Shown here: in pieces, positions 16,576 through 26,768 of the stretch
How positions within the stretch are numbered: the first letter of the stretch is position 1
How the letters are laid out: every line of letters starts with the position of its first letter
Assembly: GCF_000711955.1 (NCBI RefSeq)
Contig: NZ_JONR01000001.1
Coordinates: 372,001 to 436,000, forward strand
Reading direction: 5' to 3'
DNA: 64,000 nt
Source: Nevskia soli DSM 19509
GTDB taxonomy: Bacteria > Pseudomonadota > Gammaproteobacteria > Nevskiales > Nevskiaceae
Translations under genes and position numbers: made by a program
Notes under the pieces: generated by a model
What the model was told of the DNA's origin: nothing
The model's database searches: none
What the model saw: only the letters and a program-made list of their open reading frames with translations

Positions 16576-17151
16576 TCACCCCAGATTCTTCTCGGCGAAA
16601 GCCCAGTTCGCCAGGCTCCAGTAATGGTCCAGGTAGGTGGCGCGGGCGTTGCGGTAATCGACGTAGTAGGCATGCTCCCACACGTCGCAGGTGAGCAGCG
16701 GCTTGTCGGCCGTGGTCAGCGGGGTGGCGGCGTTGGAGGTGCTGACCACCGCCAGGGAGCCGTCCGGCTTCTGCACCAGCCAGGCCCAGCCGGAGCCGAA
16801 AGTGCCGATGGCGGTCTCGGTGAACAGCTTCTTGAAGTCGTCGATGCCGCCGAACTGCTTGACCAGGGCGTCCGCCAGCTTCTTGCCGGGGGCGGCCTGC
16901 TTCGGCGTCAGGCTGTTCCAGAAGAAGGTGTGGTTCCAGATCTGCGCGACGTTGTTGAACAGCTTGCCGGACGACTTCTTGACCGCCTCTTCCAGCGAGG
17001 CGTTTTCGAACTCGGTGCCGACGATCAGCTTGTTGGCCGTATCGACATAGGTCTTGTGGTGCTTGCCGTAGTGGTATTCAAGCGTCTCACGCGACATGTG
17101 CGGCTCAAGTGCTTCGCGTGCGTAGGGCAATTCGGGGAGGGTAAAGGCCAT
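16576..17151 (-). CDS. sodB: Superoxide dismutase, Fe type
   Basis: The cytoplasmic enzyme dismutes superoxide. The 191-residue protein carries all four metal ligands: His27, His74, Asp156 and His160 (the last two in 'DVWEHAYY'). Gln70, in 'NNVAQIWNH', is the position diagnostic of the iron enzyme. The ATG at 17151 has the ribosome site agaggaacgt; upstream sequence in the same frame is not homologous. It is divergent from grxD; both are oxidative-stress or iron-linked, but no Fur or RyhB site is evident. Confidence 0.97.
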   Translation of the reverse strand: MAFTLPELPYAREALEPHMSRETLEYHYGKHHKTYVDTANKLIVGTEFENASLEEAVKKSSGKLFNNVAQIWNHTFFWNSLTPKQAAPGKKLADALVKQFGGIDDFKKLFTETAIGTFGSGWAWLVQKPDGSLAVVSTSNAATPLTTADKPLLTCDVWEHAYYVDYRNARATYLDHYWSLANWAFAEKNLG

Positions 17152-17390
17152 GACGTTCCTCTTTTTGAACGTGGAGTTCGATGGGGGTTCGAAGTTTTGT
17201 CCGCCGCACACCTTAGGGCAGGGGCCGTGCAAATTCAATACCGTATACGGTGGACCCGGCCGCGGCGGCCGAAGTTCCGGCATGAAAGGCAAAAAAATCC
17301 TCGGCTTAGTCGTAGGAGTTATTAACCATGCCATGTGTGACGGTGCCGGTGGTGGTAAAATAAGCATCTGGGTTTCAACGCGAGCGCACG

Positions 17391-17720
17391 ATGGACGTCC
17401 TTGAACGGATCAAACAGCAGGTCACCGACAACCCGATCATCCTCTACATGAAGGGCACGCCGGACTTCCCCCAGTGCGGTTTCTCCGCACGCACGGTGCA
17501 GGCGCTCAATGCCTGCGGGGTGGAATACGCCTACGTCAACATCTACGAAGACGAAGAGGTGTACCGCACCCTGCCCAAGTTCGCCAACTGGCCCACCTTC
17601 CCCCAGCTCTACGTCAAGGGCGAACTGGTCGGCGGCTGCGATATCACGCTGGACCTGTTCCAGGCCGGCGAGCTGAAGAAGATGCTGGAAGAAGCGGTGT
17701 CGAAGAAGCAGGCCGCCTGA
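17391..17720 (+). CDS. grxD: Monothiol glutaredoxin Grx4 (CGFS type)
   Basis: This 109-residue glutaredoxin has the monothiol active site C29-G-F-S32 inside 'DFPQCGFSARTVQAL'. It also has the glutathione-binding motifs 'WPTFPQLYVKGELVGGCDI'. Grx4 proteins bind a glutathione-ligated [2Fe-2S] cluster as a BolA-partnered dimer and act in iron-sulfur trafficking. The divergent neighbour is sodB. A bidirectional terminator separates it from convergent yajL. Confidence 0.97.
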   Translation: MDVLERIKQQVTDNPIILYMKGTPDFPQCGFSARTVQALNACGVEYAYVNIYEDEEVYRTLPKFANWPTFPQLYVKGELVGGCDITLDLFQAGELKKMLEEAVSKKQAA

Positions 17721-17737
17721 GGCTCGCTTTGCGGTGA

Positions 17738-17763
17738 AAACGCCCGCTTTAGCGGGCGTTTTC
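17738..17763. terminator. Bidirectional intrinsic terminator between grxD and yajL
   Basis: Stem aaaacgcccgct with agcgggcgtttt, a 2-nt tip, A-run on one side and T-run on the other. It can end transcription of both convergent genes. Confidence 0.88.
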
Positions 17764-17786
17764 GTTTGAGCCGGACTTTATGTACT

Positions 17787-18335
17787 TCATAACAGGAGGC
17801 CCGCCGCCACCTCCCGGCTCTTCGCCGGTCCCGCCAGCAACTCCACCAGGATCAGGGCGAAGGTCATCGCCGTGCCCGGTCCCTGGCTGGTGACGATATG
17901 CCCGTCCACCACCACCGGCTGGTCGACGTAGCCGGGCAATCTCGCCTTGAACGCCGGGAAACAGGTCGCCTTGCGCCCGTCGAGCAGGTGATGCGGCGCC
18001 AGGGTCAGGGCCGGCGCGGCGCAGATCGCCGCCAGCCAGCGCTTCAGATCGTTCTGCTGTTGCAGCATCTCGATCAGCGGCGCATGCCGGTTCAGCGCCT
18101 CCGCGCCTTTTTCGCCGCCGGGCAGCACGATCAGCTCGTACTTCTGTCCGAGGGTATCGAGCAGGCGCTTGTCCGCATGCAGGCGCACGCCGCGCGTGCC
18201 GGCGACGACGAGTTCGGTCTCGATGCTCGCCACCGTCACCTCCACCTCGGCGCGGCGCAGCACATTGATCAGGGTGACGGTCTCCAGGCTCTCCGAGCCG
18301 TGGGCCACCGGAATCAGGGCGGTAGGCGATTTCAA
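17787..18335 (-). CDS. yajL: DJ-1/PfpI-family protein (YajL-like)
   Basis: The 182-residue protein has the nucleophile Cys105 in 'AAICAAPALTL' and the partner Glu15 in 'AHGSESLETVT', at the same spacing as E. coli YajL. The family includes chaperones and glyoxalase or deglycase-like enzymes; its physiological role is debated. I placed the start at a TTG (18333-18335) because a perfect AGGAGG (complement of 18342-18347) lies six bases before it, giving MKSPTALIPVAHGSE as in relatives. Starting at the ATG at 18353 would translate that ribosome site as Arg-Arg. Confidence 0.88.
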   Translation of the reverse strand: MKSPTALIPVAHGSESLETVTLINVLRRAEVEVTVASIETELVVAGTRGVRLHADKRLLDTLGQKYELIVLPGGEKGAEALNRHAPLIEMLQQQNDLKRWLAAICAAPALTLAPHHLLDGRKATCFPAFKARLPGYVDQPVVVDGHIVTSQGPGTAMTFALILVELLAGPAKSREVAAGLLL

Positions 18336-18341
18336 GGCGAT

Positions 18342-18347
18342 CCTCCT
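18342..18347 (-). promoter_or_regulatory. Ribosome binding site that sets a TTG start for yajL
   Basis: The minus-strand sequence AGGAGG has six-base spacing to TTG 18335-18333. This makes the TTG a better start than the upstream ATG at 18353. Confidence 0.7.
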
Positions 18348-18503
18348 GGGCATTCTCCGCTGCGATTGACGCCCAGCCTACGCCGTTTGCGCGCGCCGGG
18401 CGACGCCCCCTCCGATGCTAGAATGCCACGATCGCGTGACCACAAGACACGGCCAAAGGCGACCGGGGCAGCATCGGCGCAAGGCTGAGGAGAAGGATTC
18501 CCC

Positions 18504-20276
<1,773 letters not shown>

Positions 20277-20287
20277 GGCCCCCGGCA

Positions 20288-21052
20288 ATGCAGCAACTCG
20301 GCCTGCTGGTCATCGGCGACGAACTGCTTTCCGGCAAGCGGACCGACCGCCATATGCCCCACGTGATCGGGCTGCTTGCCGCGCGCGGCATCGCCCTGGC
20401 CTGGGCGCAGTTCCTGGGCGACGACGAGGCGCAGATCGCCGCCGCCATCGCCCAGGCGCGGGACCGCGGCGACGCGCTGCTGTCCTGCGGCGGCATCGGC
20501 GCCACCCCCGACGACTGCACCCGCCAGGCGGCGGCCCGCGCCTTCGGCGTGCCGCTGCTGCCGCACGCCGAGGGCATCGCCCTGATCGAGGCCGAGTACG
20601 GCGAGCGGGCGCTGCCCAACCGCGTGCTGATGGCACACTTCCCGCAGGGCGCCGCGCTCATTCCCAATCCCGTCAACCGCATCGCCGGCTTCTCCATCGG
20701 CGATTGCTACTTCGTGCCCGGCTTCCCCGAAATGGCCTGGCCGATGCTGCAATGGGTGCTGGACGGGCCCCTGCGCCGCCTGCACCGCGCCGATCCCCCG
20801 GTGGAGTTTTCCCTGCGCGCCTACGGGTCCAACAGCGAGGGCGACCTGCTCGAGCTGATGGAAGGCACCCTGCGTGAATTCCCCGCGGTGAAGCTATCCA
20901 GCCTGCCGTACCGCGGCGACGGCAGCCGCCCCCGCCACATCGAGTTCGGCATCAAGGGCCCCGCGCCCGACGCCAGCGCGGCCTTCCTCTGGTTCCGCCA
21001 GCGCCTGGCGCTGCGGCCGGACATGACCATCGAAGACCTGCGCGTCCCCTGA
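20288..21052 (+). CDS. CinA-like / molybdopterin-binding (MoCF) domain protein
   Basis: This 254-residue protein starts 'MQQLGLLVIGDELLSGKRTDRH' and contains 'LLSCGGIGATPDDCTRQAAA'. These are the two signatures of the MoaB/MogA/CinA N-terminal domain. It lacks the C-terminal nicotinamide-mononucleotide deamidase domain of full-length CinA, so it is a stand-alone member. Stand-alone members have been annotated both as competence/damage-inducible and as molybdopterin-binding proteins; the function is unclear. It starts 11 bp after icd and is probably in its operon. Confidence 0.85.
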   Translation: MQQLGLLVIGDELLSGKRTDRHMPHVIGLLAARGIALAWAQFLGDDEAQIAAAIAQARDRGDALLSCGGIGATPDDCTRQAAARAFGVPLLPHAEGIALIEAEYGERALPNRVLMAHFPQGAALIPNPVNRIAGFSIGDCYFVPGFPEMAWPMLQWVLDGPLRRLHRADPPVEFSLRAYGSNSEGDLLELMEGTLREFPAVKLSSLPYRGDGSRPRHIEFGIKGPAPDASAAFLWFRQRLALRPDMTIEDLRVP

Positions 21053-21217
21053 AACCGGCCTCAACCGGCCTGTGCCGGGCATTTACCGACGGACGGTCGC
21101 CATGACATCGTTGTCCGGCCACCGCCGAGGCGCTCCTGTGGCAAATCCCGGTTTCCGGTTCGACTCTTGCAGCGCTAAACTGCAGCCAACGGATGTGGTT
21201 GCCAGGGATGGGGAGGG

Positions 21218-22615
21218 ATGGAGTTGCGCATGCGCTTGCCCAGGTTTGCCTTTACTTGCGCATTGTTCGCCCTGGGCGCGGGCGTGGCCTTGCTGTTGGC
21301 CTGGAAATTCGGCTGGACCTGGCTGATCCAGGTAGTGCCGCATCAGCCGGCCGAGGTGCCGCTGACCGGCCTGTGCCTGTGCCTCGCCGCTCTGACCCTG
21401 GCCGCCTGCACCGCCAACGCGGTCAACAAGCGGCCTCTGCCGCTGCGCGGCGGCCAGTTCCTCGCCATGATCCTCGCCGCCATCGGCGCCCTGGTGCTGG
21501 CCGAATACATCCTGGGCCTGGAAAGCGGCCTCGGCGACCTGCTCTACGCCCGCCAGATGCATGAAGTCGACATCGACTTCGACGGCCGGCCCTCGCCGCA
21601 GACCGCACTCACCTTCGTCCTCTTCGGCATCGCCGCCTGGCTCTACTTCGGCCGGCGCCGCGACCGTTTCGACCTGGCGGACGTCGCCGCCGCCGCCAGC
21701 CTGTTCCTGCCCGCCGCCGCCCTGCTCAGCTACCTGTTCGACCTCGACCGCCTGGGCCAGGCCCAGGCCGGCATCCGCTTCGGCATGCCGCCGCTGGCGG
21801 CGCTGAGCATGACCCTGCTCGCCGCCGGCCTGCAGAGCCTGCATCCCGGCCGTGGTCTGGCCAGCCTGCTCTCGGCCCAGCCCGACGGCGGTCTCGCCAG
21901 CCGGCGCATGCTGCTGGCCGCGGTGCTGGTGCCGGCGCTGTTCGGCTACCTCCAGGTGTGGGCCATCCGCCAGGGCATCATCGACCTGTCGCTCGGCGTG
22001 GCCATCACCGTCGCCGCCAGCGTCATGGTGTTCGTGGTGCTGCTGATCTGGAACGCCGAACTGATCATGCGCCTCTACGTCGAGCAGCGGCAGCAGCTGG
22101 CCCTGCGCGAGGAGCAGGCGCGCCGCGAGGCCGCCACCGATTCCCTGACGCTGCTCTACAACCGCCGCGGCTGGGAACAGTGCCTGCTGATCGAGGAGCA
22201 GCGCAGCCAGCGCGAAAACCTCGACGCCGGCATCTTCGTCATCGACCTGGACGGTCTCAAGGCGGTCAACGACCGCGAGGGCCACGCCAGCGGCGACGCC
22301 CTCCTGCAGCGCGCCGCCCAGGCCCTGCGCGGCTGCGTGCGCCGCCGCGACGTGGTGGCCCGCGTCGGCGGCGACGAATACGCCTTCCTCGCCACCGACA
22401 TCGTGCCGGAGGTGGCGCCGATGGTGGAGGAGCGGCTGCGCCGGGCCTTGCAGGCCGTGGGCGTCTCCGCCTCCATCGGCCATGCCCTGCGCAGCGTGCA
22501 TGGCAGCCTGCCCAGCGCTGCCGAAGTGGCGGATCGCGCCATGTACGAGGACAAGCGGGCGCGCAAGGTCGGGCGGGATGCCATCACGACTCTGCTGCCT
22601 TTCAGCGGCTCCTGA
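21218..22615 (+). CDS. Membrane diguanylate cyclase (GGDEF)
   Basis: The 465-residue protein has an N-terminal membrane region of about seven or eight hydrophobic segments (residues about 5-275). A short coiled linker ('RQQLALREEQARREAATDS') leads to a C-terminal GGDEF domain. The active site is G384-G-D-E-Y388, an accepted variant. An RxxD product-inhibition site (Arg375 to Asp378) lies five residues before it, so an active, feedback-inhibited c-di-GMP synthase is likely. The sensory membrane domain is not one I recognise. Two in-frame ATGs (21218, 21230) are possible. Confidence 0.9.
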   Translation: MELRMRLPRFAFTCALFALGAGVALLLAWKFGWTWLIQVVPHQPAEVPLTGLCLCLAALTLAACTANAVNKRPLPLRGGQFLAMILAAIGALVLAEYILGLESGLGDLLYARQMHEVDIDFDGRPSPQTALTFVLFGIAAWLYFGRRRDRFDLADVAAAASLFLPAAALLSYLFDLDRLGQAQAGIRFGMPPLAALSMTLLAAGLQSLHPGRGLASLLSAQPDGGLASRRMLLAAVLVPALFGYLQVWAIRQGIIDLSLGVAITVAASVMVFVVLLIWNAELIMRLYVEQRQQLALREEQARREAATDSLTLLYNRRGWEQCLLIEEQRSQRENLDAGIFVIDLDGLKAVNDREGHASGDALLQRAAQALRGCVRRRDVVARVGGDEYAFLATDIVPEVAPMVEERLRRALQAVGVSASIGHALRSVHGSLPSAAEVADRAMYEDKRARKVGRDAITTLLPFSGS

Positions 22616-22669
22616 TTTCGTTCCAGTTGAAGGCTCGATCGTTTTAAGCGCGAACCTTTCAAGCCCGTC

Positions 22670-22689
22670 ATTCCGGCGAAAGCCGGAAT
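22670..22689. repeat. Short dispersed hairpin (attccggc-gaaa-gccggaat)
   Basis: A perfect 8-bp stem with a GAAA tetraloop, within gtcattccggcgaaagccgg. Relatives in this window are 31823-31842 (atccccgc-gaag-gcggggat) and the larger one at 50629-50695. This 'gtcattcccgcgaaagcgggaatcca' type is widespread among proteobacteria. Here it sits between convergent genes and may terminate transcription. Confidence 0.75.
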
Positions 22690-22714
22690 CCAGGGGGCAG
22701 CGACGTACTTGCCG

Positions 22715-23440
22715 TCAGCGCACCGGCCGCAACACCGTACTACCCCCGCACTCATCACGCACATCGGACCCACAGGTCCGTGGACTCAGTTCACGCGTCA
22801 GGCACACCCGCACTTCCTGCAGGTAATGCCCCGAGCACTGCACCGCCAGGTCCGCTTCGCGCAGTCCCGGATTGGCACCCACGAAATCCCGCTTCAACTG
22901 CGCCGGATCAACCGTGAGGTAATGGTCGAGCGAACGGTAAGTCTCGGGAATGCGCACGCTGCGGTAAGCCCGCGTCACCGTGTCGAAATAGTCGTCGGCG
23001 CCCAGGCCACTGCAGGCGCCGTGGCTGCGCCACTCGTGGATGATCAGGCCGCGGCTGGGCATCAGCGGCAGCATCCGCGCGATGGTGTCGTCGCCGACCC
23101 GCTCGCGGCCGCCGCAATCTTGCGGATAGCCGCGCTCGTTCTGCGGCCACAGCCCGTGCGCGACGAAAGCGTAAGGGCGGCTGCACTGCAGCCCGTCGTC
23201 GCGGTGCGAGCCGGCGCAGTATTGCGGCGACCAGGACAGGCTGAGGAGGTAGTAGTCGAAGCGGCCGGACTGGTCGGCATGAGCCGTGGAAGTGGCCAGA
23301 GCCACCACGCCGAAGGCGAAAAGGCGTTTCGCCCCGAACCACAAAGACGCAAACGGAAAAAAACGAAACAGACTCAATTCCCCTCTCCCACCTGCGGGAG
23401 AGGGGCGGGGGAGCGGGAGCGCGCAGCGCGCAAGCACCAA
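22715..23440 (-). CDS. Ribonuclease T2 family protein, secreted
   Basis: The mature part contains both RNase T2 active-site segments: 'YAFVAHGLWPQNE' (first catalytic His) and 'LIIHEWRSHGACSG' (second His and Glu). Cysteines for disulfides are present (for example 'PQYCAGS' and 'CGSDVRDECGG'). The enzyme cleaves RNA non-specifically in the periplasm or outside the cell. A signal peptide ends 'VVALATSTAHA'. The start is uncertain: the frame is open to 23440, but that extension is encoded by a ccctctccc palindromic repeat (23380-23404), so a TTG nearer the signal peptide (23332-23386 region) is more likely. Confidence 0.9.
   Translation of the reverse strand: MVLARCALPLPRPSPAGGRGELSLFRFFPFASLWFGAKRLFAFGVVALATSTAHADQSGRFDYYLLSLSWSPQYCAGSHRDDGLQCSRPYAFVAHGLWPQNERGYPQDCGGRERVGDDTIARMLPLMPSRGLIIHEWRSHGACSGLGADDYFDTVTRAYRSVRIPETYRSLDHYLTVDPAQLKRDFVGANPGLREADLAVQCSGHYLQEVRVCLTRELSPRTCGSDVRDECGGSTVLRPVR
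23380..23404. repeat. cccctctccc palindrome
   Basis: cccctctccc (23380-23389) pairs with gggagagggg (23395-23404). It is the same general type as 31684-31727, and related in style to the DUF559-flanking palindromes at 52967-53881. Confidence 0.75.
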
Positions 23441-23467
23441 TCCGGAAAGACGAAGGCCATGGCCAGC

Positions 23468-23923
23468 CTACTCCGCGCCGGACTCGGGCAACTGGAACAC
23501 CAGCTGTTTGTGTCCGCCACGTTTGAGCTCCACCGCCTGGGTCTTGCTCCACGACGCCGAACCGGCAGTGATGCGGTACTTGCCGGCCGGCAGGTCCACC
23601 AGCATGAAGGGACCGTCGGGTTTGATTTCCAGAATCGGCGCGCCATCGGCCTTGAGAATGGTCACCAGCTCGGGCGCGCTATAGGTTTCGTGCTGGTCGA
23701 TGCGGGCGACAAAGGTCAGCGACAGCGGATACTTCGCCGCCGCCGCTCTGATCGCCTGTGACTCGTCCAGGCCGATACCGCCGCTCAGGTAACTGATGTC
23801 GCCCGAGTGCTGCAGCGGCGGCAGCGCACCGTCGTCGCCATGGGCGGCGAAGCCGAGCAGCAGGGCCGCCGCGGCGAGCCATGCGCCGCTTCGACCATGC
23901 CTGACCGGGTTCATCGCGCCCAT
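23468..23923 (-). CDS. Secreted protein with a carboxypeptidase-regulatory-like domain
   Basis: The 151-residue protein has a signal peptide ('AWLAAAALLLGFAAHGDD'). The remainder is beta-rich, with 'APILEIKPDGPFMLVDLPAGKYRITA' as the strongest motif, typical of carboxypeptidase regulatory-like/transthyretin folds. No enzymatic residues are visible. It lies seven bp beyond, and upstream of, the ppsA stop on the same strand, so it may be expressed with ppsA. The function is unknown. Confidence 0.75.
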   Translation of the reverse strand: MGAMNPVRHGRSGAWLAAAALLLGFAAHGDDGALPPLQHSGDISYLSGGIGLDESQAIRAAAAKYPLSLTFVARIDQHETYSAPELVTILKADGAPILEIKPDGPFMLVDLPAGKYRITAGSASWSKTQAVELKRGGHKQLVFQLPESGAE

Positions 23924-23930
23924 CCCGGCA

Positions 23931-26300
23931 TCAGGCCTTTTGCCCCGCCAGGAACAGCCAGGTCTCGACCACCGTGTCCGGGTTCAGGCTCATGCTCTCG
24001 ATGCCCTCGTCCAGCAGCCAGCGCGCCAGGTCCGGATGATCGGAAGGGCCCTGCCCGCAGATGCCGACGTACTTGCCCTGGCGGCGGCAGGCGGAGATGG
24101 CCAGGTGCAGCATCTTCTTCACCGCCGGGTCGCGCTCGTCGAAGCCCGCGGCCACCGTGGCCGAGTCGCGATCGAGGCCCAGGGTCAGCTGGGTCATGTC
24201 GTTGGAGCCGATGGAGAAGCCGTCGAAGTACTCGAGGAATTCGTCGGCCAGGATGGCGTTGCTCGGCAGTTCGCACATCATGATCAGCTTGAGGTCGTTC
24301 TTGCCGCGCTCCAGGCCGTTTTCCTTGAGGATCTCGCAGACACGCCTGGCTTCGCTCAGGGTGCGCACGAACGGTATCATCACCTGCACGTTCTTCAGGC
24401 CCATCTCGTCGCGCACGTACTTCAGCGCCTTGCACTCGAGGTCGAAGCAGGGGCGGAAGGCCTCGGAGATGTAGCGCGAGGCGCCGCGGAAGCCCAGCAT
24501 CGGGTTTTCCTCGTGCGGCTCGTAGCGGCTGCCGCCGACCAGGTTGGCGTATTCGTTCGACTTGAAATCCGACAGGCGCACGATCACCGGCTCCGGCGCG
24601 AACGCCGCCGCGATCATGCCGACGCCTTCGGCCAGGCGCATCCAGAAATAATCCAGCGCGCTGGGGTAGGCGGCGATCATCGGGTCGATGATGCGGCGCA
24701 CGTCCGCCGGCTGCTTGTCCAGTTCCAGCAGCGCCTGCGGATGGATGCCGATCTGGCGGTTGACGATGAACTCCAGGCGCGCCAGGCCGACGCCGCGGTT
24801 GGGCAGGCTGGCGAAATCGAAGGCCTGCTCCGGCGTACCGACGTTCATGGTGATCTTCACCGGGATCTCCGGCATCTTGTCCAGCTCCACCTCGTCGACG
24901 GCGAAGTCGATGTGGCCGTCATAGACGAAGCCGGTATCGCCCTCGGCGCAGGACACCGTGACCTCGACCCCGTCGCGCAGGCGCTCGGTGGCGTCACCGG
25001 TGCCGACCACGGCGGGGATGCCCAGCTCGCGCGCGATGATCGCGGCGTGGCAGGTGCGGCCGCCGCGGTTGGTGACGATGGCGGAGGCGCGCTTCATCAC
25101 CGGCTCCCAATCGGGATCGGTCATGTCGGTGACCAGCACGTCGCCGGGCTGTACCCGCGTCATCTGGTCCAGCGAGGTGAGGTTGCGCACCTTGCCGGCG
25201 CCGATCTTCTGGCCGATGGCGCGGCCTTCGGCCATCACCTTGCCGCGGCTCTTCAGCTTGTAGCGGCGCAAGGTGTTGCCGGAGGCGCGCGACTTCACCG
25301 TTTCCGGACGCGCCTGCAGGATGTAGATCTTGCCGTCGAGGCCGTCCTTGCCCCACTCGATGTCCATCGGACGGCCGTAGTGGGCCTCGATGGTCACGGC
25401 CTGGGTGGCGAGATCGGTGATGTCGGCGTCGTTGAGCGAGAACTGGCGGCGCTCGGCCTCGGCCACCGGCACGAACTCGACGGCCTTGCCGCCGCTGTTG
25501 GCGTAGACCATCTTCTTGGCCTTCTCGCCCAGGCCGCGCTTGATGATGGCGGGGCGCTTGGCCTTCAGGCCCGGCTTGTAGACGTAGAACTCGTCCGGAT
25601 TCACCGCGCCCTGCACCACGGCCTCACCCAGGCCGTAGCTGGAGGTGATGAACACCGCGTCGCGGAAGCCGGACTCGGTGTCCATGGTGAACATCACGCC
25701 GCTGCTGCCGATGTCCGAGCGCACCATGCGCTGCACGCCGGCCGACAGCGCCACCTTGGAGTGGTCGAAGCCCTGGTGCACACGGTAGGCGATGGCGCGG
25801 TCGTTGAACAACGAGGCGAAGACTTCCTTCATCTTCTCCAGCACGTCCTCGATGCCGCGCACGTTGAGGAAGGTTTCCTGCTGGCCGGCGAAGGAGGCGT
25901 CGGGCAGATCCTCGGCGGTGGCGGAGGAGCGCACCGCCACCGAAATCTCGACGCCGGCCTCGTCCAGCAGCTGCTGGTAGGCGGCGCGGATCTCTTTTTC
26001 CAGCGCGGCGGGGAAGGGCGCCTTGACCACCGCCTCGCGGATCGCCTTGCCGGTCCTGGCCAGGGTCTGCACATCGTCGACGTCCAGCGCCGACAGCTGC
26101 GCGTTGATGCGGTCCGCCAGGCCCTCGTGGGCCAGGAACTCGCGGTAGGCCTCGGCCGTGGTGGCGAAGCCATCCGGCACGCTGACCCCGGCCTTGCTCA
26201 GGTGCTGGATCATCTCGCCCAGGGAGGAATTCTTGCCGCCGACGAGTTCGACGTCGTGCATGCCCAGCTGCTTGAACCAGAGTACGGTCGGGGTGCCCAT
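23931..26300 (-). CDS. ppsA: Phosphoenolpyruvate synthase
   Basis: PpsA makes PEP from pyruvate and ATP for gluconeogenesis. The 789-residue enzyme has the N-terminal ATP-grasp domain ('LVGGKNSSLGEMI', 'VAVRSSATAEDLPDASFAGQQET'). The swivelling phosphohistidine domain has the catalytic His418 in 'GGRTCHAAIIAREL'. The C-terminal PEP-binding barrel includes 'GICGQGPSD' near the proton-donor Cys. The start at 26300 (MGTPTVLWFKQLGM) gives the family length. Its regulator ppsR is divergent, but an SMR gene lies between them. Confidence 0.98.
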   Translation of the reverse strand: MGTPTVLWFKQLGMHDVELVGGKNSSLGEMIQHLSKAGVSVPDGFATTAEAYREFLAHEGLADRINAQLSALDVDDVQTLARTGKAIREAVVKAPFPAALEKEIRAAYQQLLDEAGVEISVAVRSSATAEDLPDASFAGQQETFLNVRGIEDVLEKMKEVFASLFNDRAIAYRVHQGFDHSKVALSAGVQRMVRSDIGSSGVMFTMDTESGFRDAVFITSSYGLGEAVVQGAVNPDEFYVYKPGLKAKRPAIIKRGLGEKAKKMVYANSGGKAVEFVPVAEAERRQFSLNDADITDLATQAVTIEAHYGRPMDIEWGKDGLDGKIYILQARPETVKSRASGNTLRRYKLKSRGKVMAEGRAIGQKIGAGKVRNLTSLDQMTRVQPGDVLVTDMTDPDWEPVMKRASAIVTNRGGRTCHAAIIARELGIPAVVGTGDATERLRDGVEVTVSCAEGDTGFVYDGHIDFAVDEVELDKMPEIPVKITMNVGTPEQAFDFASLPNRGVGLARLEFIVNRQIGIHPQALLELDKQPADVRRIIDPMIAAYPSALDYFWMRLAEGVGMIAAAFAPEPVIVRLSDFKSNEYANLVGGSRYEPHEENPMLGFRGASRYISEAFRPCFDLECKALKYVRDEMGLKNVQVMIPFVRTLSEARRVCEILKENGLERGKNDLKLIMMCELPSNAILADEFLEYFDGFSIGSNDMTQLTLGLDRDSATVAAGFDERDPAVKKMLHLAISACRRQGKYVGICGQGPSDHPDLARWLLDEGIESMSLNPDTVVETWLFLAGQKA

Positions 26301-26437
26301 GCTTATTTCATCCTTTGTGCCGCCGTCAGGCCACCGCGGGCGACGCGGCGGCGCTGCAACGGGTTGTTGCGGAATTGCCGAATGGGACTGGTTGATCATT
26401 ATTTGACCGTACCGGCCAAACGTATGACCACCAGGCT

Positions 26438-26767
26438 CTACACTAGTTTAAGGCCGATGATGGAGATCAGCAGCATCGCCATGAATACCAGCCGGGCCGG
26501 GGTGGTCGGATCGCCGAACCAGACGATGCCGACGATTACCGTGCCGAGCACGCCGATGCCGGTCCAGATGGCGTAGGCGGTCCCCAGCGGGATACCCTTG
26601 ATGGCCAGGTTCATCATGCTGAAGCTGGCCAGGGCGAAGAGGCAGAATGCCACCACATAGCCCGGCCGTTCCATCGAAAAGCCGTTGGACAGCTTCATCA
26701 TCGTGGTAAAACCGATTTCGAATACGCCGGCGAGAAACAGGTACAACCAGGGCAACTGAGTCGTCAT
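26438..26767 (-). CDS. Small multidrug resistance (SMR) transporter, SugE/Gdx-like
   Basis: This 109-residue protein has four transmembrane helices. The essential Glu17 lies in 'LAGVFEIGFTTMMKLSNGF', and 'GTAYAIWTGIGVLGTVIVGI' is the helix-3 signature; 'YAIWTGIG' is closer to SugE/Gdx guanidinium exporters than to EmrE. It works as an antiparallel dimer in the inner membrane. Its ATG is separated by a single base from the divergent ppsR ATG, so each gene's promoter must lie inside the other. No guanidine riboswitch is possible in that space. Confidence 0.9.
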   Translation of the reverse strand: MTTQLPWLYLFLAGVFEIGFTTMMKLSNGFSMERPGYVVAFCLFALASFSMMNLAIKGIPLGTAYAIWTGIGVLGTVIVGIVWFGDPTTPARLVFMAMLLISIIGLKLV

Positions 26768-26768
26768 T

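Noticed and set aside
23796..26576. 926-codon plus-strand frame opposite ppsA
   Set aside because: An antisense shadow created by codon bias. Its composition (HH, DH and GAV-rich) is unlike real proteins.
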